From Pseudomonas viridiflava (lineage in GTDB: Bacteria; Pseudomonadota; Gammaproteobacteria; Pseudomonadales; Pseudomonadaceae): DNA of 64,000 nt. Under the pieces are notes generated by a model, which made no database searches, was not told the origin of the DNA, and worked only from the letters and a program-made list of their open reading frames with translations. The position numbers and the translations under genes are program-made. Numbering within the stretch: position 1 is the stretch's first letter; every line of letters begins with the position of its first letter. The stretch lies in NCBI RefSeq assembly GCF_900580675.1, contig NZ_UTBG01000186.1, positions 124,001 through 188,000 on the forward strand. Reading direction: 5' to 3'. This document shows, in pieces, positions 1 to 9,285 of the stretch.

Positions 1-36
1 CGCTAGGTAGCCGGCACTCCCCAGCGTTTGATTTGC

Positions 37-108
37 TTAGCGGGCTTTCGGTGCTACCAAGAAAGCCAAGTTAGCGATGTGGGAAGTTTCCAGACTAATT
101 GTTTTCAT
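37..108 (-). CDS. Possible 23-residue peptide gene, function unknown
   Basis: On the minus strand an ATG at 108 opens a 23-codon frame ending in TAA. The peptide begins MKTISLETSH and ends VAPKAR. An AGGAG ribosome-binding site lies 7 nt before the ATG (complement of 116–120) and a perfect TATAAT lies about 75 nt upstream (complement of 182–187). The peptide has no Cys, one His and a basic C-terminus. I do not recognise it. A frame this short occurs often by chance, so the support is the Shine-Dalgarno and promoter arrangement only. It could be a leader peptide for a gene left of the window, a small toxin, or a precursor peptide for a modifying enzyme encoded further left. Nothing in view decides among these. 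Confidence 0.4.
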   Translation of the reverse strand: MKTISLETSHIANLAFLVAPKAR

Positions 109-181
109 TTTGGATCTCCTTTTTCAACTTGATCTGATTGATGTGCCACCGGCAGTGGTGACATGGAAATAGTAGGCGTTG

Positions 182-187
182 ATTATA
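182..187 (-). promoter_or_regulatory. Candidate -10 element for the 23-codon frame
   Basis: ATTATA on the plus strand reads TATAAT on the minus strand, upstream of the frame at 37–108. No good -35 hexamer is visible 16–18 bases further upstream; the best is TTACGT, at an 18-base spacing. The surrounding DNA is AT-rich, so a chance match is possible. Confidence 0.3.
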
Positions 188-353
188 AATTTTCAAGAAA
201 AAGTGACGTAAGAGACTTCTAGTTTTCTTGTCGGATTGGTACTACAGAGTGAGGCAGGCTCTCAGTTTTAAGTTTGATTAAGTACCATTAGAAAGTGTCA
301 GGTGGGACATTTCGAAGAGTCATGAATTCGAGGGAATTTTCCTTCATATGTGA

Positions 354-552
354 ACCAACTGTTGGGCAACGACCGGGAGATGATGCTCTTGATGAACTGC
401 GTCTCGCAATTTTCAGGTGCGTCGGGTGGTCCGGGTCCTGTCGACCGCGTTCGAGCATGTATATTGCGGACCATGTGACGGACGCTGGTCCGCAGGATGT
501 TTTGCAGGCAGTGGGTGGATGTTTTCGAGCGGTAATCAGGCATGGAGCACTC
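354..552 (-). pseudogene. Decayed 3' fragment of rlmI
   Basis: On the minus strand this stretch translates to a degraded version of the last ~60 residues of RlmI. LQNILRTSVRHMVRNI matches LQNILLTSARHLDRNI of the intact protein, and FIKSIISRSLPNS matches YIKSITCRLLPNS. The match is also clear in DNA: ATGCTCTTGAT, GGGTGGTCCGGG, GCGTTCGAGCAT and GCAGGATGTTTTGCAGG are shared with 2714–2900. The original stop codon after LPNS has been lost, the motif upstream of LQNIL carries an insertion, and no N-terminal part is present. It is a partial duplicate or a recombination scar, not a working methyltransferase. Confidence 0.8.
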
Positions 553-720
553 CGGGCGGCTAATCAGGTACTACTGGGGGAGTAAGCTTCTATTGACGTC
601 TGTCGTATTCAGAGAATATCCCTCTGCATGTCAGCCTGAGCCTACAGCAGGAATTTCCTGACCTTATAGGATGTTGGCTAGCCTATAGCGCTCAGGCTTA
701 TATCGCCCAAAGGAATTGGA

Positions 721-2457
721 ATGCCCGGTATCAATCGTTTTCCAGTGCTCTACCTGTTGATCGGCCTGCTCCAGGGCTTGGTGTTCTATTACTCCGCCGA
801 GCTGCATCGCGTGGGTGCAACGCTGTTTTTCGTCACCAATACGTTGGTCCTGGTGGGCGGTACCGCGTTGCAGTTGCTCGGGGAAAAGCTCCGGCAGTGG
901 CGCTCCGTTTTGCTTACGCTGGCGTTCACCTTACTGATGGGCGGTATGACGCTGTGGGTGAGTTACGACGCCCAGAGCCTGGACGGCAAGCAGTGGCTGT
1001 TCTTGTCCTGGTCCGTCAGCCTGGTGCTGCTCAGCTATATCTGTGCCTGTTTCCTGTTCGCCTGGCCCGCCGCCAAGGGCCAACGTTGGCGCTATGAAGA
1101 CCTGTTTCAGCAAGCCTGGAACAGCGTGTTCATCGTGCTGTATGCACTGATTCTGGTAACCGTGTTCCTGCTGGTGCTCAAGTTGTGGGGTCGGCTGTTC
1201 GTGATGCTGGGCATCGAGTTCTTCGAGCGCCACTTCTGGAGCCGGTGGTTCCTGTGCTTCAGCCTGCCGCTTGTGTTCGCGCTGGGCATGCACCTGGGTT
1301 CGCGAAACGAGCGTGTCATTGGGCAGATGCGCGACATGCTGTTCGGTGCCTGCAAGTTGCTGCTGCCGTTGATCGCGCTGCTCAGCGTGCTGTTCTGCCT
1401 GACCTTGCCGTTTACCGGGCTCCAGCGGATTTGGGCGACGGGTTATTCCACACCAATCCTGCTGGTGCTGGCCGGTGCCCAATTGTTCTTGCTCAACGGC
1501 GTGTTCCAGGCGGGCGGCCAAACTCGGCCCTACCCGACATGGCTGACGCGCCTTATCGAGCTGAGCCTGCTGTGCCTGCCGATTCTCGCCGGGCTGGCGT
1601 TTTACTCCAGCTGGCTGAGGGTTGAGCAATACGCCTTGTCGCCGCAACGTTTTATCGCCCTGATGCTGGCGTTGGTGTGTGGCTTGTATGGTTTGGCCGC
1701 CGTGTGGGCGGTGGCGCTGCGTTCGCCGGTCTGGTTGGGCAGCTTGCGCATGACCAACCCGCCCTTGGCCCTGCTGTTTTGCGCGCTGCTGGTGTTGATC
1801 AATACGCCGCTGCTCGACCCGGTGCGGCTCAGCGCGAACGATCAGGTGCGCCGCTTGCTCGACGGGCGCACCAAGCCTGAAGCGTTTGACGCGTACTACC
1901 TGCGCTTTGATCTGGAGAAGGCGGGTGAGGAGGCCTACGCCAAGTTGCAGATTGACCTGGACCAGGAGCGCATTCTGGACCCGGAGGGCCGCCGCGCCTT
2001 GCGTGAGAGGATGGACGACACGTTGCTGAGTTACAGCGAGCGATACGCGAAAGAGCGGGCCCAGCAGCCCGGACCCGAACTGGAATGGATAGGTCCACAA
2101 CCCAAGGGCAGCGAACAGTTTGTGGCTATCAGCTCGGGGCCTGACTCGATTTGCGAGCCCGGCTGTGCACTGTGGGCGGCCGACTTTGACCAGGATGGCC
2201 AGGACGAGGTGCTGATGGTGCCCCAGGCCAGCATGCAACAGTACGAATACAAACCGCCGCGCCTGTATGCCCTGAATGAGAAAGGCGAATGGGACAATCG
2301 CGGCCCGCTGCTGTGGACGCAACAGCCGGACGGCTACGTCGACACCGAAGTGCTGATCCAGGAAATCCGCGAGGGCAAGGTCTCGCTGGTCAAGCCGCGC
2401 TATCTGCAATTGCAATCCAGCGACAGGCTGTTCACGCCGGTGATTCGCGAGCCTTAA
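721..2457 (+). CDS. DUF4153 family inner-membrane protein
   Basis: The 578-residue product begins with about eleven hydrophobic segments covering roughly residues 5–370. These are followed by a soluble C-terminal part (about 380–578) rich in charged residues. The arrangement and sequence are typical of DUF4153 proteins, which have no established biochemical role. The soluble tail contains an acidic DFDQDGQDE stretch that resembles a calcium-binding or FG-GAP-like loop; that reading is inference. The ATG has AAAGGA just upstream. The gene stands alone, between the rlmI remnant and intact rlmI, which is convergent. Confidence 0.8.
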   Translation: MPGINRFPVLYLLIGLLQGLVFYYSAELHRVGATLFFVTNTLVLVGGTALQLLGEKLRQWRSVLLTLAFTLLMGGMTLWVSYDAQSLDGKQWLFLSWSVSLVLLSYICACFLFAWPAAKGQRWRYEDLFQQAWNSVFIVLYALILVTVFLLVLKLWGRLFVMLGIEFFERHFWSRWFLCFSLPLVFALGMHLGSRNERVIGQMRDMLFGACKLLLPLIALLSVLFCLTLPFTGLQRIWATGYSTPILLVLAGAQLFLLNGVFQAGGQTRPYPTWLTRLIELSLLCLPILAGLAFYSSWLRVEQYALSPQRFIALMLALVCGLYGLAAVWAVALRSPVWLGSLRMTNPPLALLFCALLVLINTPLLDPVRLSANDQVRRLLDGRTKPEAFDAYYLRFDLEKAGEEAYAKLQIDLDQERILDPEGRRALRERMDDTLLSYSERYAKERAQQPGPELEWIGPQPKGSEQFVAISSGPDSICEPGCALWAADFDQDGQDEVLMVPQASMQQYEYKPPRLYALNEKGEWDNRGPLLWTQQPDGYVDTEVLIQEIREGKVSLVKPRYLQLQSSDRLFTPVIREP

Positions 2458-2601
2458 ACGCGCCCGATCGCCTGTTGGTCAGCAATCCCCAAAGGCGGAG
2501 TAATTCCAGAAACCGATACGGGTCTGCGAAAAATGGAATTCAACCAAAAACGGCGTGGGAAGCTAGCTGGCGTGCGGCGATGCTGATGGCACACTGCAAA
2601 A

Positions 2602-2697
2602 AAATGTGGGAGCTGGCTCGCCTGCGATAGCGGTGCAACAGGTTAAAAGTCTGTACCTGATCCACTGCATTCGCGAGCACGCCCGCTCCCACATTTT
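2602..2697. repeat. REPIN, mixed arms
   Basis: The left arm reads TGTGGGAGCTGGCTCGCC and the right arm reads GCGAGCACGCCCGCTCCCACA in inverted orientation. They belong to two sub-families of the same repeat (GCTGGCTTGCC and GCGGGCTTGC types), so this element looks like a hybrid. It lies between convergent genes. Confidence 0.8.
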
Positions 2698-2713
2698 GAT
2701 CTGCGTTTACTGC

Positions 2714-3910
2714 TTAGCTATTCGGCAACAACCGGCAGGTAATGCTCTTGATATACCGAGTCTCGGCAATTGCCGGGTGCACCGGGTGGTCCGGGCCCTG
2801 GCCGCCGCGTTCGAGCATCTGGATATTGCGGTCCAGGTGACGGGCGCTGGTCAGCAGGATGTTTTGCAGGTCATCTTCCGGCAGGTGCATGGAGCACGAG
2901 GCGCTGACCAGGATGCCGTCCTTGCTGAGCAGGCGCATGGCTTGCTCGTTCAGGCGGCGGTAGGCGCCTTCGCCGTTCTTCATGTCTTTTTTGCGCTTGA
3001 TGAAGGCCGGTGGGTCGGCAACGATCACGTCGAAGCGTTCCTCGCTGGCTTTCAGTTCCTTGAGCGCTTCAAACACGTCGCCTTCGATGCAAGTCATCTT
3101 CTCGGCAACGCCGTTCAACGCTGCGTTGCGCTCGACGCCGTCGAGGGCGAAGGCCGAGGCGTCGACGCAGAACACTTCACTGGCGCCGAAGGCCGCAGCC
3201 TGCACGCCCCAGCCGCCGATGTAGCTGTAGAGGTCGAGTACGCGCTTGCCTTTGGCATACGGGGCCAGGCGCGCGCGGTTCATGCGGTGGTCGTAGAACC
3301 AGCCGGTTTTCTGGCCCTGGATCACTGGGGCTTCGAATTTCACGCCGTTCTCTTCCAGCGCAACCCACTCCGGTACCAGGCCGAATACGGTTTCGACGTA
3401 GCGGTTGAGGCCTTCTGCGTCACGCGCGGCGGAATCGTTCTTGAACAGGATGCCGCTCGGCTTGAGCACTTGGGTCAGCGCGGCGATCACGTCTTCCTTA
3501 TGCGCTTCCATGGTCGCCGAAGCGATCTGCACCACCAGGATGTCGCCGAAACGGTCGACTACCAGGCCCGGCAACAGGTCGGAATCACCGTAGACCAGGC
3601 GGTAGAACGGCTTGTCGAACAGGCGGTCACGCAGGGACAGGGCGACGTTGATGCGGTGCACCAGCAGCGACTTGTCCAGCGGCAACTTGATGTCGCGCGA
3701 CAGCAGGCGGGCGCAGATCAGGTTGTTCGGGCTCATGGCCACGATGCCCAGGGTCTTGCCGCCGGCCGCTTCCAGGATAGCCTGGTCGCCTGCCTGGAAG
3801 CCGTGAAGAGGGGTGGCGGCCACGTCGATTTCGTTGCTGTAGACCCACAGGTGGCCGTTGCGCAAACGACGATCGGCGTTGGCTTTGAGACGCAGGCTTG
3901 GCAGGGACAT
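2714..3910 (-). CDS. rlmI: 23S rRNA (cytosine-1962-C5)-methyltransferase RlmI
   Basis: The 398-residue protein adds a methyl group to C1962 of 23S rRNA using S-adenosylmethionine. An N-terminal PUA-like RNA-binding domain (about residues 1–75, beginning MSLPSLRLKANADRRL and including LWVYSNEID) is followed by a Rossmann methyltransferase domain. That domain has the SAM loop VLDLYSYIGGWG, the DPPAF motif and the SASCSMH segment carrying the catalytic cysteine of m5C methyltransferases. Length and ends fit the family. It stands alone on the minus strand. A decayed copy of its last ~60 codons lies at 354–552. Confidence 0.93.
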   Translation of the reverse strand: MSLPSLRLKANADRRLRNGHLWVYSNEIDVAATPLHGFQAGDQAILEAAGGKTLGIVAMSPNNLICARLLSRDIKLPLDKSLLVHRINVALSLRDRLFDKPFYRLVYGDSDLLPGLVVDRFGDILVVQIASATMEAHKEDVIAALTQVLKPSGILFKNDSAARDAEGLNRYVETVFGLVPEWVALEENGVKFEAPVIQGQKTGWFYDHRMNRARLAPYAKGKRVLDLYSYIGGWGVQAAAFGASEVFCVDASAFALDGVERNAALNGVAEKMTCIEGDVFEALKELKASEERFDVIVADPPAFIKRKKDMKNGEGAYRRLNEQAMRLLSKDGILVSASCSMHLPEDDLQNILLTSARHLDRNIQMLERGGQGPDHPVHPAIAETRYIKSITCRLLPNS

Positions 3911-3960
3911 GACGTCGCTCCGGAAAAAAGAGCGGGAGTATACCCTTTGCGCACCGGTTC

Positions 3961-4066
3961 ATGTGGGAGCTGGCTTGCCTGCGATGCACGCGGCAGGGTG
4001 TATCTGACGTACGGCGGTGATGCTATCGCAGCGGTGCGGCGACCCGCCGAGCCACCCCCACATTTG
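3961..4066. repeat. Degenerate REPIN
   Basis: An intact left arm (ATGTGGGAGCTGGCTTGCCTGCGATG) is paired with an eroded right arm (TGCTATCGCAG…CCCCCACATTTGATC) in which the GGCAAGCCAGCTC core is gone. It is the only copy in the window sitting between two divergent genes. Confidence 0.7.
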
Positions 4067-4148
4067 ATCCTGTTCCAAGCCGGTTTTTGAGGTGTCGGTG
4101 AGCTTCCCTTAGAGGTTAGAATCCCCGCCTAGCCCAGAGTATGTACTT

Positions 4149-5015
4149 ATGTCCCAAGAGCTTTCCGCCGAACAGATTCAACAGGCCCTGCAAGGCATCA
4201 GCGTGCCGCCCCAGCCGCAAATCATGGTGGATTTGCAGATGGAGCAATACATGCCTGATCCGGACCTGGAAGTGATCGCGCGGCTGATCTCCCAGGACCC
4301 GGGCCTGTCCGGCGCGTTGCTGAAGATCGTCAATTCGTCGTATTTCGGCCTGAGCAACAAGATCGCTTCGATCCAGCGTGCGGTGAACCTGCTGGGCAGC
4401 CGTTCGATCATCAACCTGATCAACGCCCTGTCGATCAAGGGCGAAATGAGCGATGACACCATCGTCACCCTCAACCGCTTCTGGGACACCGCCCAGGATG
4501 TGGCCATGACCTGCCTCACCCTGGCCAAGCGCACCGGCTCCCAGGCCGTGGACGAGGCTTATGCCCTGGGGCTGTTCCACGATTGCGGCGTGCCGCTGAT
4601 GCTCAAGCGCTTCCCCAACTACATGGCCGTGCTCGAACAGGCCTACAGCAATGCCGGCCCCGACTGCCGGGTCGTCGACACCGAGAACAACGCGTTCAAC
4701 ACCAACCACGCGGTGGTCGGCTATTACACCGCCAAATCGTGGCGCCTGCCGGAGCACGTGACCGACGCCATCGCCAACCACCACAACGCCCTGGCGGTGT
4801 TCAGCGATGAATCGTCACGTAACTCGCAGCTGAAAAACCTGCTGGCGATCCTGAAAATGGCCGAGCACATCTGTTCGTCCTATCGCGTGTTGGGTAACCA
4901 GACGGTGGACCATGAGTGGAATGCAATCGGCCACCTGGTGCTGGACTACGTGGGCCTGTCGGACTACGACTTCGAAAGCATGAAGTTGTCGATCCGCGAA
5001 CTGGGCGCGCACTGA
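4149..5015 (+). CDS. HDOD domain-containing protein
   Basis: The 288-residue protein consists almost entirely of an HDOD domain (about residues 15–215). This is a catalytically dead relative of HD phosphohydrolases, used in signalling. Typical segments are LISQDPGLSGALLKIVNSSYFG, in which the PxLxxxLLxxxNSxxF pattern is clear, followed by SIQRAVNLLG and ALGLFHDCGVPLML. HDOD proteins act in bacterial signal networks such as cyclic-di-GMP control and motility; the partner of this one cannot be read from sequence. No output domain is fused. It lies 21 bp upstream of mutM and may be co-transcribed with it. Confidence 0.88.
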   Translation: MSQELSAEQIQQALQGISVPPQPQIMVDLQMEQYMPDPDLEVIARLISQDPGLSGALLKIVNSSYFGLSNKIASIQRAVNLLGSRSIINLINALSIKGEMSDDTIVTLNRFWDTAQDVAMTCLTLAKRTGSQAVDEAYALGLFHDCGVPLMLKRFPNYMAVLEQAYSNAGPDCRVVDTENNAFNTNHAVVGYYTAKSWRLPEHVTDAIANHHNALAVFSDESSRNSQLKNLLAILKMAEHICSSYRVLGNQTVDHEWNAIGHLVLDYVGLSDYDFESMKLSIRELGAH

Positions 5016-5036
5016 CCCGTCTTTCAAGAGGTATAC

Positions 5037-5849
5037 ATGCCCGAGTTACCCGAAGTCGAAACCACCCGCCGCGGCATCGCCCCCCACCTGGAAGGCCAGC
5101 GGGTCAGCCGTGTGGTAGTGCGTGAGCGGCGCCTGCGCTGGCCGATCCCGGAAGACCTGGATGTGCGCCTGTCCGGGCAGCGCATTGTGCTGGTGGAGCG
5201 GCGCGCCAAGTACCTGCTGATCAATGCCGAAGTCGGCACGTTGATCAGCCATTTGGGCATGTCGGGCAACCTGCGCCTGGTGGAGGTCGGCATGCCGGCG
5301 GCCAAGCATGAGCATGTGGACATCGAGCTGGAATCGGGGATGGCGCTGCGCTACACCGACCCACGTCGCTTCGGTGCGATGCTTTGGAGCCAGGATCCCC
5401 ACAACCACGAACTGCTAATTCGTCTCGGGCCGGAGCCGTTGACCGATCTGTTTGATGGCGAGCGTTTGTTCCAGCTGTCCCGTGGGCGGTCGATGGCGGT
5501 GAAGCCGTTCATCATGGATAACGCAGTGGTGGTGGGCGTAGGCAATATCTATGCGACGGAAGCGCTGTTTGCGGCCGGGATTGACCCGCGTCGTGCCGCT
5601 GGCGGTATTTCACGTGGACGATATTTGAAGCTGGCGATCGAGATCAAACGCATCCTGGCCGCTGCCATCGAGCGCGGTGGCACCACCTTGCGCGACTTTA
5701 TCGGCGGCGACGGGCAGCCGGGGTATTTCCAGCAGGAACTGTTCGTCTACGGCCGGGGAGGCGAGGCGTGCAAAGTCTGCGGCAGCGAATTGCGCAACGT
5801 GGTGCTGGGGCAGCGGGCGAGCGTGTTTTGCCCGAAGTGCCAGAGCTGA
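5037..5849 (+). CDS. mutM: Formamidopyrimidine-DNA glycosylase MutM (Fpg)
   Basis: The 270-residue base-excision repair enzyme removes 8-oxoguanine and ring-opened purines and cleaves the abasic site. After removal of Met the chain begins [12 protein letters not shown], giving the catalytic N-terminal proline and Glu. The conserved lysine is in RRAKYLLI. The helix-two-turn-helix region follows, and a C-terminal zinc finger with cysteines in CKVCG and FCPKC closes the chain. Length is standard. An AAGAGG sits upstream of the ATG. The end of the gene is followed by a REPIN and the convergent ferredoxin gene. Confidence 0.97.
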   Translation: MPELPEVETTRRGIAPHLEGQRVSRVVVRERRLRWPIPEDLDVRLSGQRIVLVERRAKYLLINAEVGTLISHLGMSGNLRLVEVGMPAAKHEHVDIELESGMALRYTDPRRFGAMLWSQDPHNHELLIRLGPEPLTDLFDGERLFQLSRGRSMAVKPFIMDNAVVVGVGNIYATEALFAAGIDPRRAAGGISRGRYLKLAIEIKRILAAAIERGGTTLRDFIGGDGQPGYFQQELFVYGRGGEACKVCGSELRNVVLGQRASVFCPKCQS

Positions 5850-5872
5850 TTGCTGTGTGATGGCTGATGCCG

Positions 5873-5947
5873 CCATCGCAGGCAAGCCAGCTCCCACACT
5901 TGAATGTATTCACAAGTCTAAATGTGGGAGCTGGCTTGCCTGCGATG
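5873..5947. repeat. REPIN, compact
   Basis: CATCGCAGGCAAGCCAGCTC and its inverse are separated by only about 25 bases (CACTTGAATGTATTCACAAG…). Here the arms point outward-to-inward in the opposite order to most copies. It lies between convergent mutM and the ferredoxin gene. Confidence 0.85.
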
Positions 5948-5972
5948 AGGCCCTAATAGGCGCCGCAAAGGT

Positions 5973-6440
<468 letters not shown>

Positions 6441-6474
6441 AGGCTAACCACAGACAAGCCCGCCAGCAGCTCAA

Positions 6475-7023
<549 letters not shown>

Positions 7024-7057
7024 TTATGTAGATAAATGCCGTGAATCGACGGTTTTT

Positions 7058-8653
7058 TCACGCTGTTTTCAGACGTTCGGCCAAGGCTGTCGCCAGTTGC
7101 GCGGTCAGCCCATACACCGACAATTGCGGGTTGGCCCCAATGCTGGTGGGGAACAGCGAGCCATCGTGGATCGACAGATTGCGCAATTGGTGATGGCGAC
7201 CGAGGCTGTCGGCCACTGCGTTTTTCGGGTCTTCACCCATGGCGCAACCGCCCATCACATGAGCGCTGCCTAGGACTGTGCGGTGCAATTCCAGGTTGAG
7301 GCCCTCGATCATGCTGCGGGCTTCGGCCAGTGTGTTCACGTAGCGCGCATCGTGGTGCAGCGGTTTGACCGACTTGGCGCCCGCCGCGAACTGAATCTCG
7401 GCCATGCTGTGAAAGGCCCGGCGCAAGCCATCCCAGGCGTAGTCCGAGACCTGGTAGTCGAGCACCGGCGTACCATCGCCGCGCAGGCCTACGCTGCCGC
7501 CCTGGCTGTCGGGGTGGAAACCGTCGCGCAGCAGCGCGAGCATGGCGTGGGTCTTGGGCAGCTGGCTCATGTCCAGGGCGTTTTGCTCGCCGTAGCCACC
7601 GAACAGCGTGCTTGCCAGCCCTGGGTGTAAGGGCGGTGCCTCGAGTTTGTAGGACATTTTGCCGGTGGTGCCGTCCTGCCATTGAAAATGGTCGGAATAG
7701 ATCGACTGCGGCGCGCCGTAGAACGGGTTGATCACCTCGTCGAACAGCCCGGCAGAGAAATTCACCAAGTGTAAAAACGTGCGCTTGCCCACGCGCGAGT
7801 GCGGGTCCGGGGCGTCCGAGCGCAGCAACAGCGCCGGGCTGTTGATGCCGCCGCCCGCCAGCACGTAATGTCTGGCCTTGACCGTGATCTTGCGCCCGGT
7901 CGGCGCCACGCAGCGTTTATCCATGGCCACGCATTCCAGGCTGCTGATGCTGTCGTCCTTGTAGACCAGGCGTTCGGCCCGGGCCAGGTACAGCAGTTCG
8001 CCGCCTTTCTCCAGGGTGGACGGGATGGTCGTCACCAGCATCGACTGCTTGGCATTCACCGGGCAGCCCATGCCGCAATACCCCAGGTTGAAGCAGCCGC
8101 GCACGTTGCGCGGGATCACGTGCCAGCTATAGCCGAGCTTTTCGCAGCCTTTGCGGATCACGTCATTGTTGGCGTTCGGAGGTATGGCCCACGGCGCGAT
8201 GCCCAGGCGCTGTTCCATTTTTTCGAACCAGGGCGCCATGTCGGCGCTGCTGTGGCCCTTCACCGCATATTCGCTGGCCCAGTGGGAAAGGGTCGCGTCC
8301 GGTGTGCGAAAACTCGATGTCCAATTGATCAGCGTAGTGCCACCGACTGCGCGGCCCTGCAGGATGGTGATCGCGCCGTCCTTGCTCATCCGCCCGATGC
8401 CTTCCTGATAGAGGCTGGCGTAGGCCTCGTCTTCGAGCAGCTTGAAGTCACTGCTGGTCTTGAGCGGGCCTTCTTCGATCAGCAATACCTTATAGCCAGC
8501 GGCGCTGAGGATTTCGGCGGTGGTGCCGCCACCGGCGCCACTGCCGATGATCGCCACGTCGGCTTCCAGGGTCAGGTCATGGTCGAGCGCGGCGCCGTTG
8601 TGGGTTTTCCAGCCACGGGCCAGGCCTTCGCGGAACAGATCGGGTACGGGCAT
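7058..8653 (-). CDS. laoA: GMC oxidoreductase, long-chain alcohol dehydrogenase LaoA
   Basis: The 531-residue flavoprotein has the FAD-binding GSGAGGG loop at residues 37–43 and the GMC C-terminal region with HVMGGCAMG and the NPQLSVYGLTAQLA end. A cysteine-rich segment at 187–197 (GCFNLGYCGMGC) is typical of membrane-associated GMC alcohol dehydrogenases of this branch. Gene order (aldehyde dehydrogenase, Tat lipoprotein, GMC enzyme, divergent TetR) matches the P. aeruginosa LaoABCR system, which oxidises long-chain alcohols from alkanes and alkyl sulfates. The symbol is assigned from that match and the substrate is therefore inferred. It is the last gene of the operon. Confidence 0.85.
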   Translation of the reverse strand: MPVPDLFREGLARGWKTHNGAALDHDLTLEADVAIIGSGAGGGTTAEILSAAGYKVLLIEEGPLKTSSDFKLLEDEAYASLYQEGIGRMSKDGAITILQGRAVGGTTLINWTSSFRTPDATLSHWASEYAVKGHSSADMAPWFEKMEQRLGIAPWAIPPNANNDVIRKGCEKLGYSWHVIPRNVRGCFNLGYCGMGCPVNAKQSMLVTTIPSTLEKGGELLYLARAERLVYKDDSISSLECVAMDKRCVAPTGRKITVKARHYVLAGGGINSPALLLRSDAPDPHSRVGKRTFLHLVNFSAGLFDEVINPFYGAPQSIYSDHFQWQDGTTGKMSYKLEAPPLHPGLASTLFGGYGEQNALDMSQLPKTHAMLALLRDGFHPDSQGGSVGLRGDGTPVLDYQVSDYAWDGLRRAFHSMAEIQFAAGAKSVKPLHHDARYVNTLAEARSMIEGLNLELHRTVLGSAHVMGGCAMGEDPKNAVADSLGRHHQLRNLSIHDGSLFPTSIGANPQLSVYGLTAQLATALAERLKTA

Positions 8654-8711
8654 AGGAATGCACTCTTATTTTTGTACGAAGTTGCAGTCAGTGTGGGAGG
8701 GTTACCAAGGT

Positions 8712-9257
8712 CTAAATCTTCGGCGGGCCGGGGTAGCCACAATGGGCCCAGGACTGCGGCCGGAAGTACCAGGCCATGATCACCAGCTTGAGCAGCGAGC
8801 CCTGGCCCATCCGCAACAGGTTCAGGTAACTGTTCTCCCAGCGATGCAGGAAATTGCGGATCTGCTCGCCGCCGGCGTTTTCCCAGCTGCCCCAAATACC
8901 GGTCAACGGGCCACGGGTGATGCCCATGCCCAGTACGTCGAACAGTTGCTGGGTGAGCTTGAACATCTCCGGCGACAGGTGCTGCAGGCTGTAGTCGAGT
9001 TTTTTCAGAGTGTCTTCGATTCCGGCGACCACGTCCTGGGCGCTGGCCACGCCTTCGAGCAACACCGGGATCACCGCGCGCAAAAACGGCAAATCACTGT
9101 TGCGCAGCATGACAAAGCCGCTGGCCGGTGTGCTGCTGGAGCATCCGCTGAGGCTGGCGCCCAGCCCGGCAGTGGCCAGGAACGCACTGGCGCACAGGCC
9201 GATTTTCAAGACGCCGCGCCGCGACAGCGCGGGTGAATCAGTCAGGCTAGGGTTCAT
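8712..9257 (-). CDS. laoB: Tat-exported lipoprotein, probable LaoB
   Basis: The 181-residue protein starts with a twin-arginine signal (SRRGVLKIG at about residues 12–20), then a hydrophobic core and a lipobox LSGC. This predicts export folded and attachment by lipid. The mature part (about 40–181) is helical and ends with aromatic-rich YFRPQSW…GYPGPPKI. It lies between laoC and laoA on the same strand, so it is probably the small partner of the GMC dehydrogenase, as in P. aeruginosa, where LaoB is needed for the pathway. Its size and position also resemble the small subunits of gluconate-type dehydrogenases. The mechanism is not visible from sequence. Confidence 0.75.
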   Translation of the reverse strand: MNPSLTDSPALSRRGVLKIGLCASAFLATAGLGASLSGCSSSTPASGFVMLRNSDLPFLRAVIPVLLEGVASAQDVVAGIEDTLKKLDYSLQHLSPEMFKLTQQLFDVLGMGITRGPLTGIWGSWENAGGEQIRNFLHRWENSYLNLLRMGQGSLLKLVIMAWYFRPQSWAHCGYPGPPKI

Positions 9258-9285
9258 TGTTATTGTTATCCCGGGGGTGGCGGAA

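Larger units (their letters stand above)
109..720. other. AT-rich intergenic stretch at left edge
   Basis: Apart from the rlmI fragment and the promoter-like hexamer, I see no gene here. Base composition is visibly richer in A and T than the neighbouring genes. A TTGACG at 593–598 followed 17 bases later by ATATCC is a weak promoter candidate for the membrane-protein gene starting at 721. That gene is preceded by AAAGGA about 6 bases before its ATG. Confidence 0.5.

Noticed and set aside
295-585. A 96-codon plus-strand reading frame in the left-edge region
   Set aside because: It is antisense to the rlmI fragment. The minus strand matches a known protein, the plus strand matches nothing, and there is no good ribosome-binding site.
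931-2415. A 494-codon frame antisense to the DUF4153 gene
   Set aside because: It is rich in Gln, His and Arg, as expected of the complement of a high-GC gene, while the plus strand codes for a clear membrane protein with family features.
2606-4090. A 494-codon plus-strand frame across rlmI
   Set aside because: It is the antisense shadow of rlmI, which has intact methyltransferase motifs. The ends of the frame run through REP repeats.
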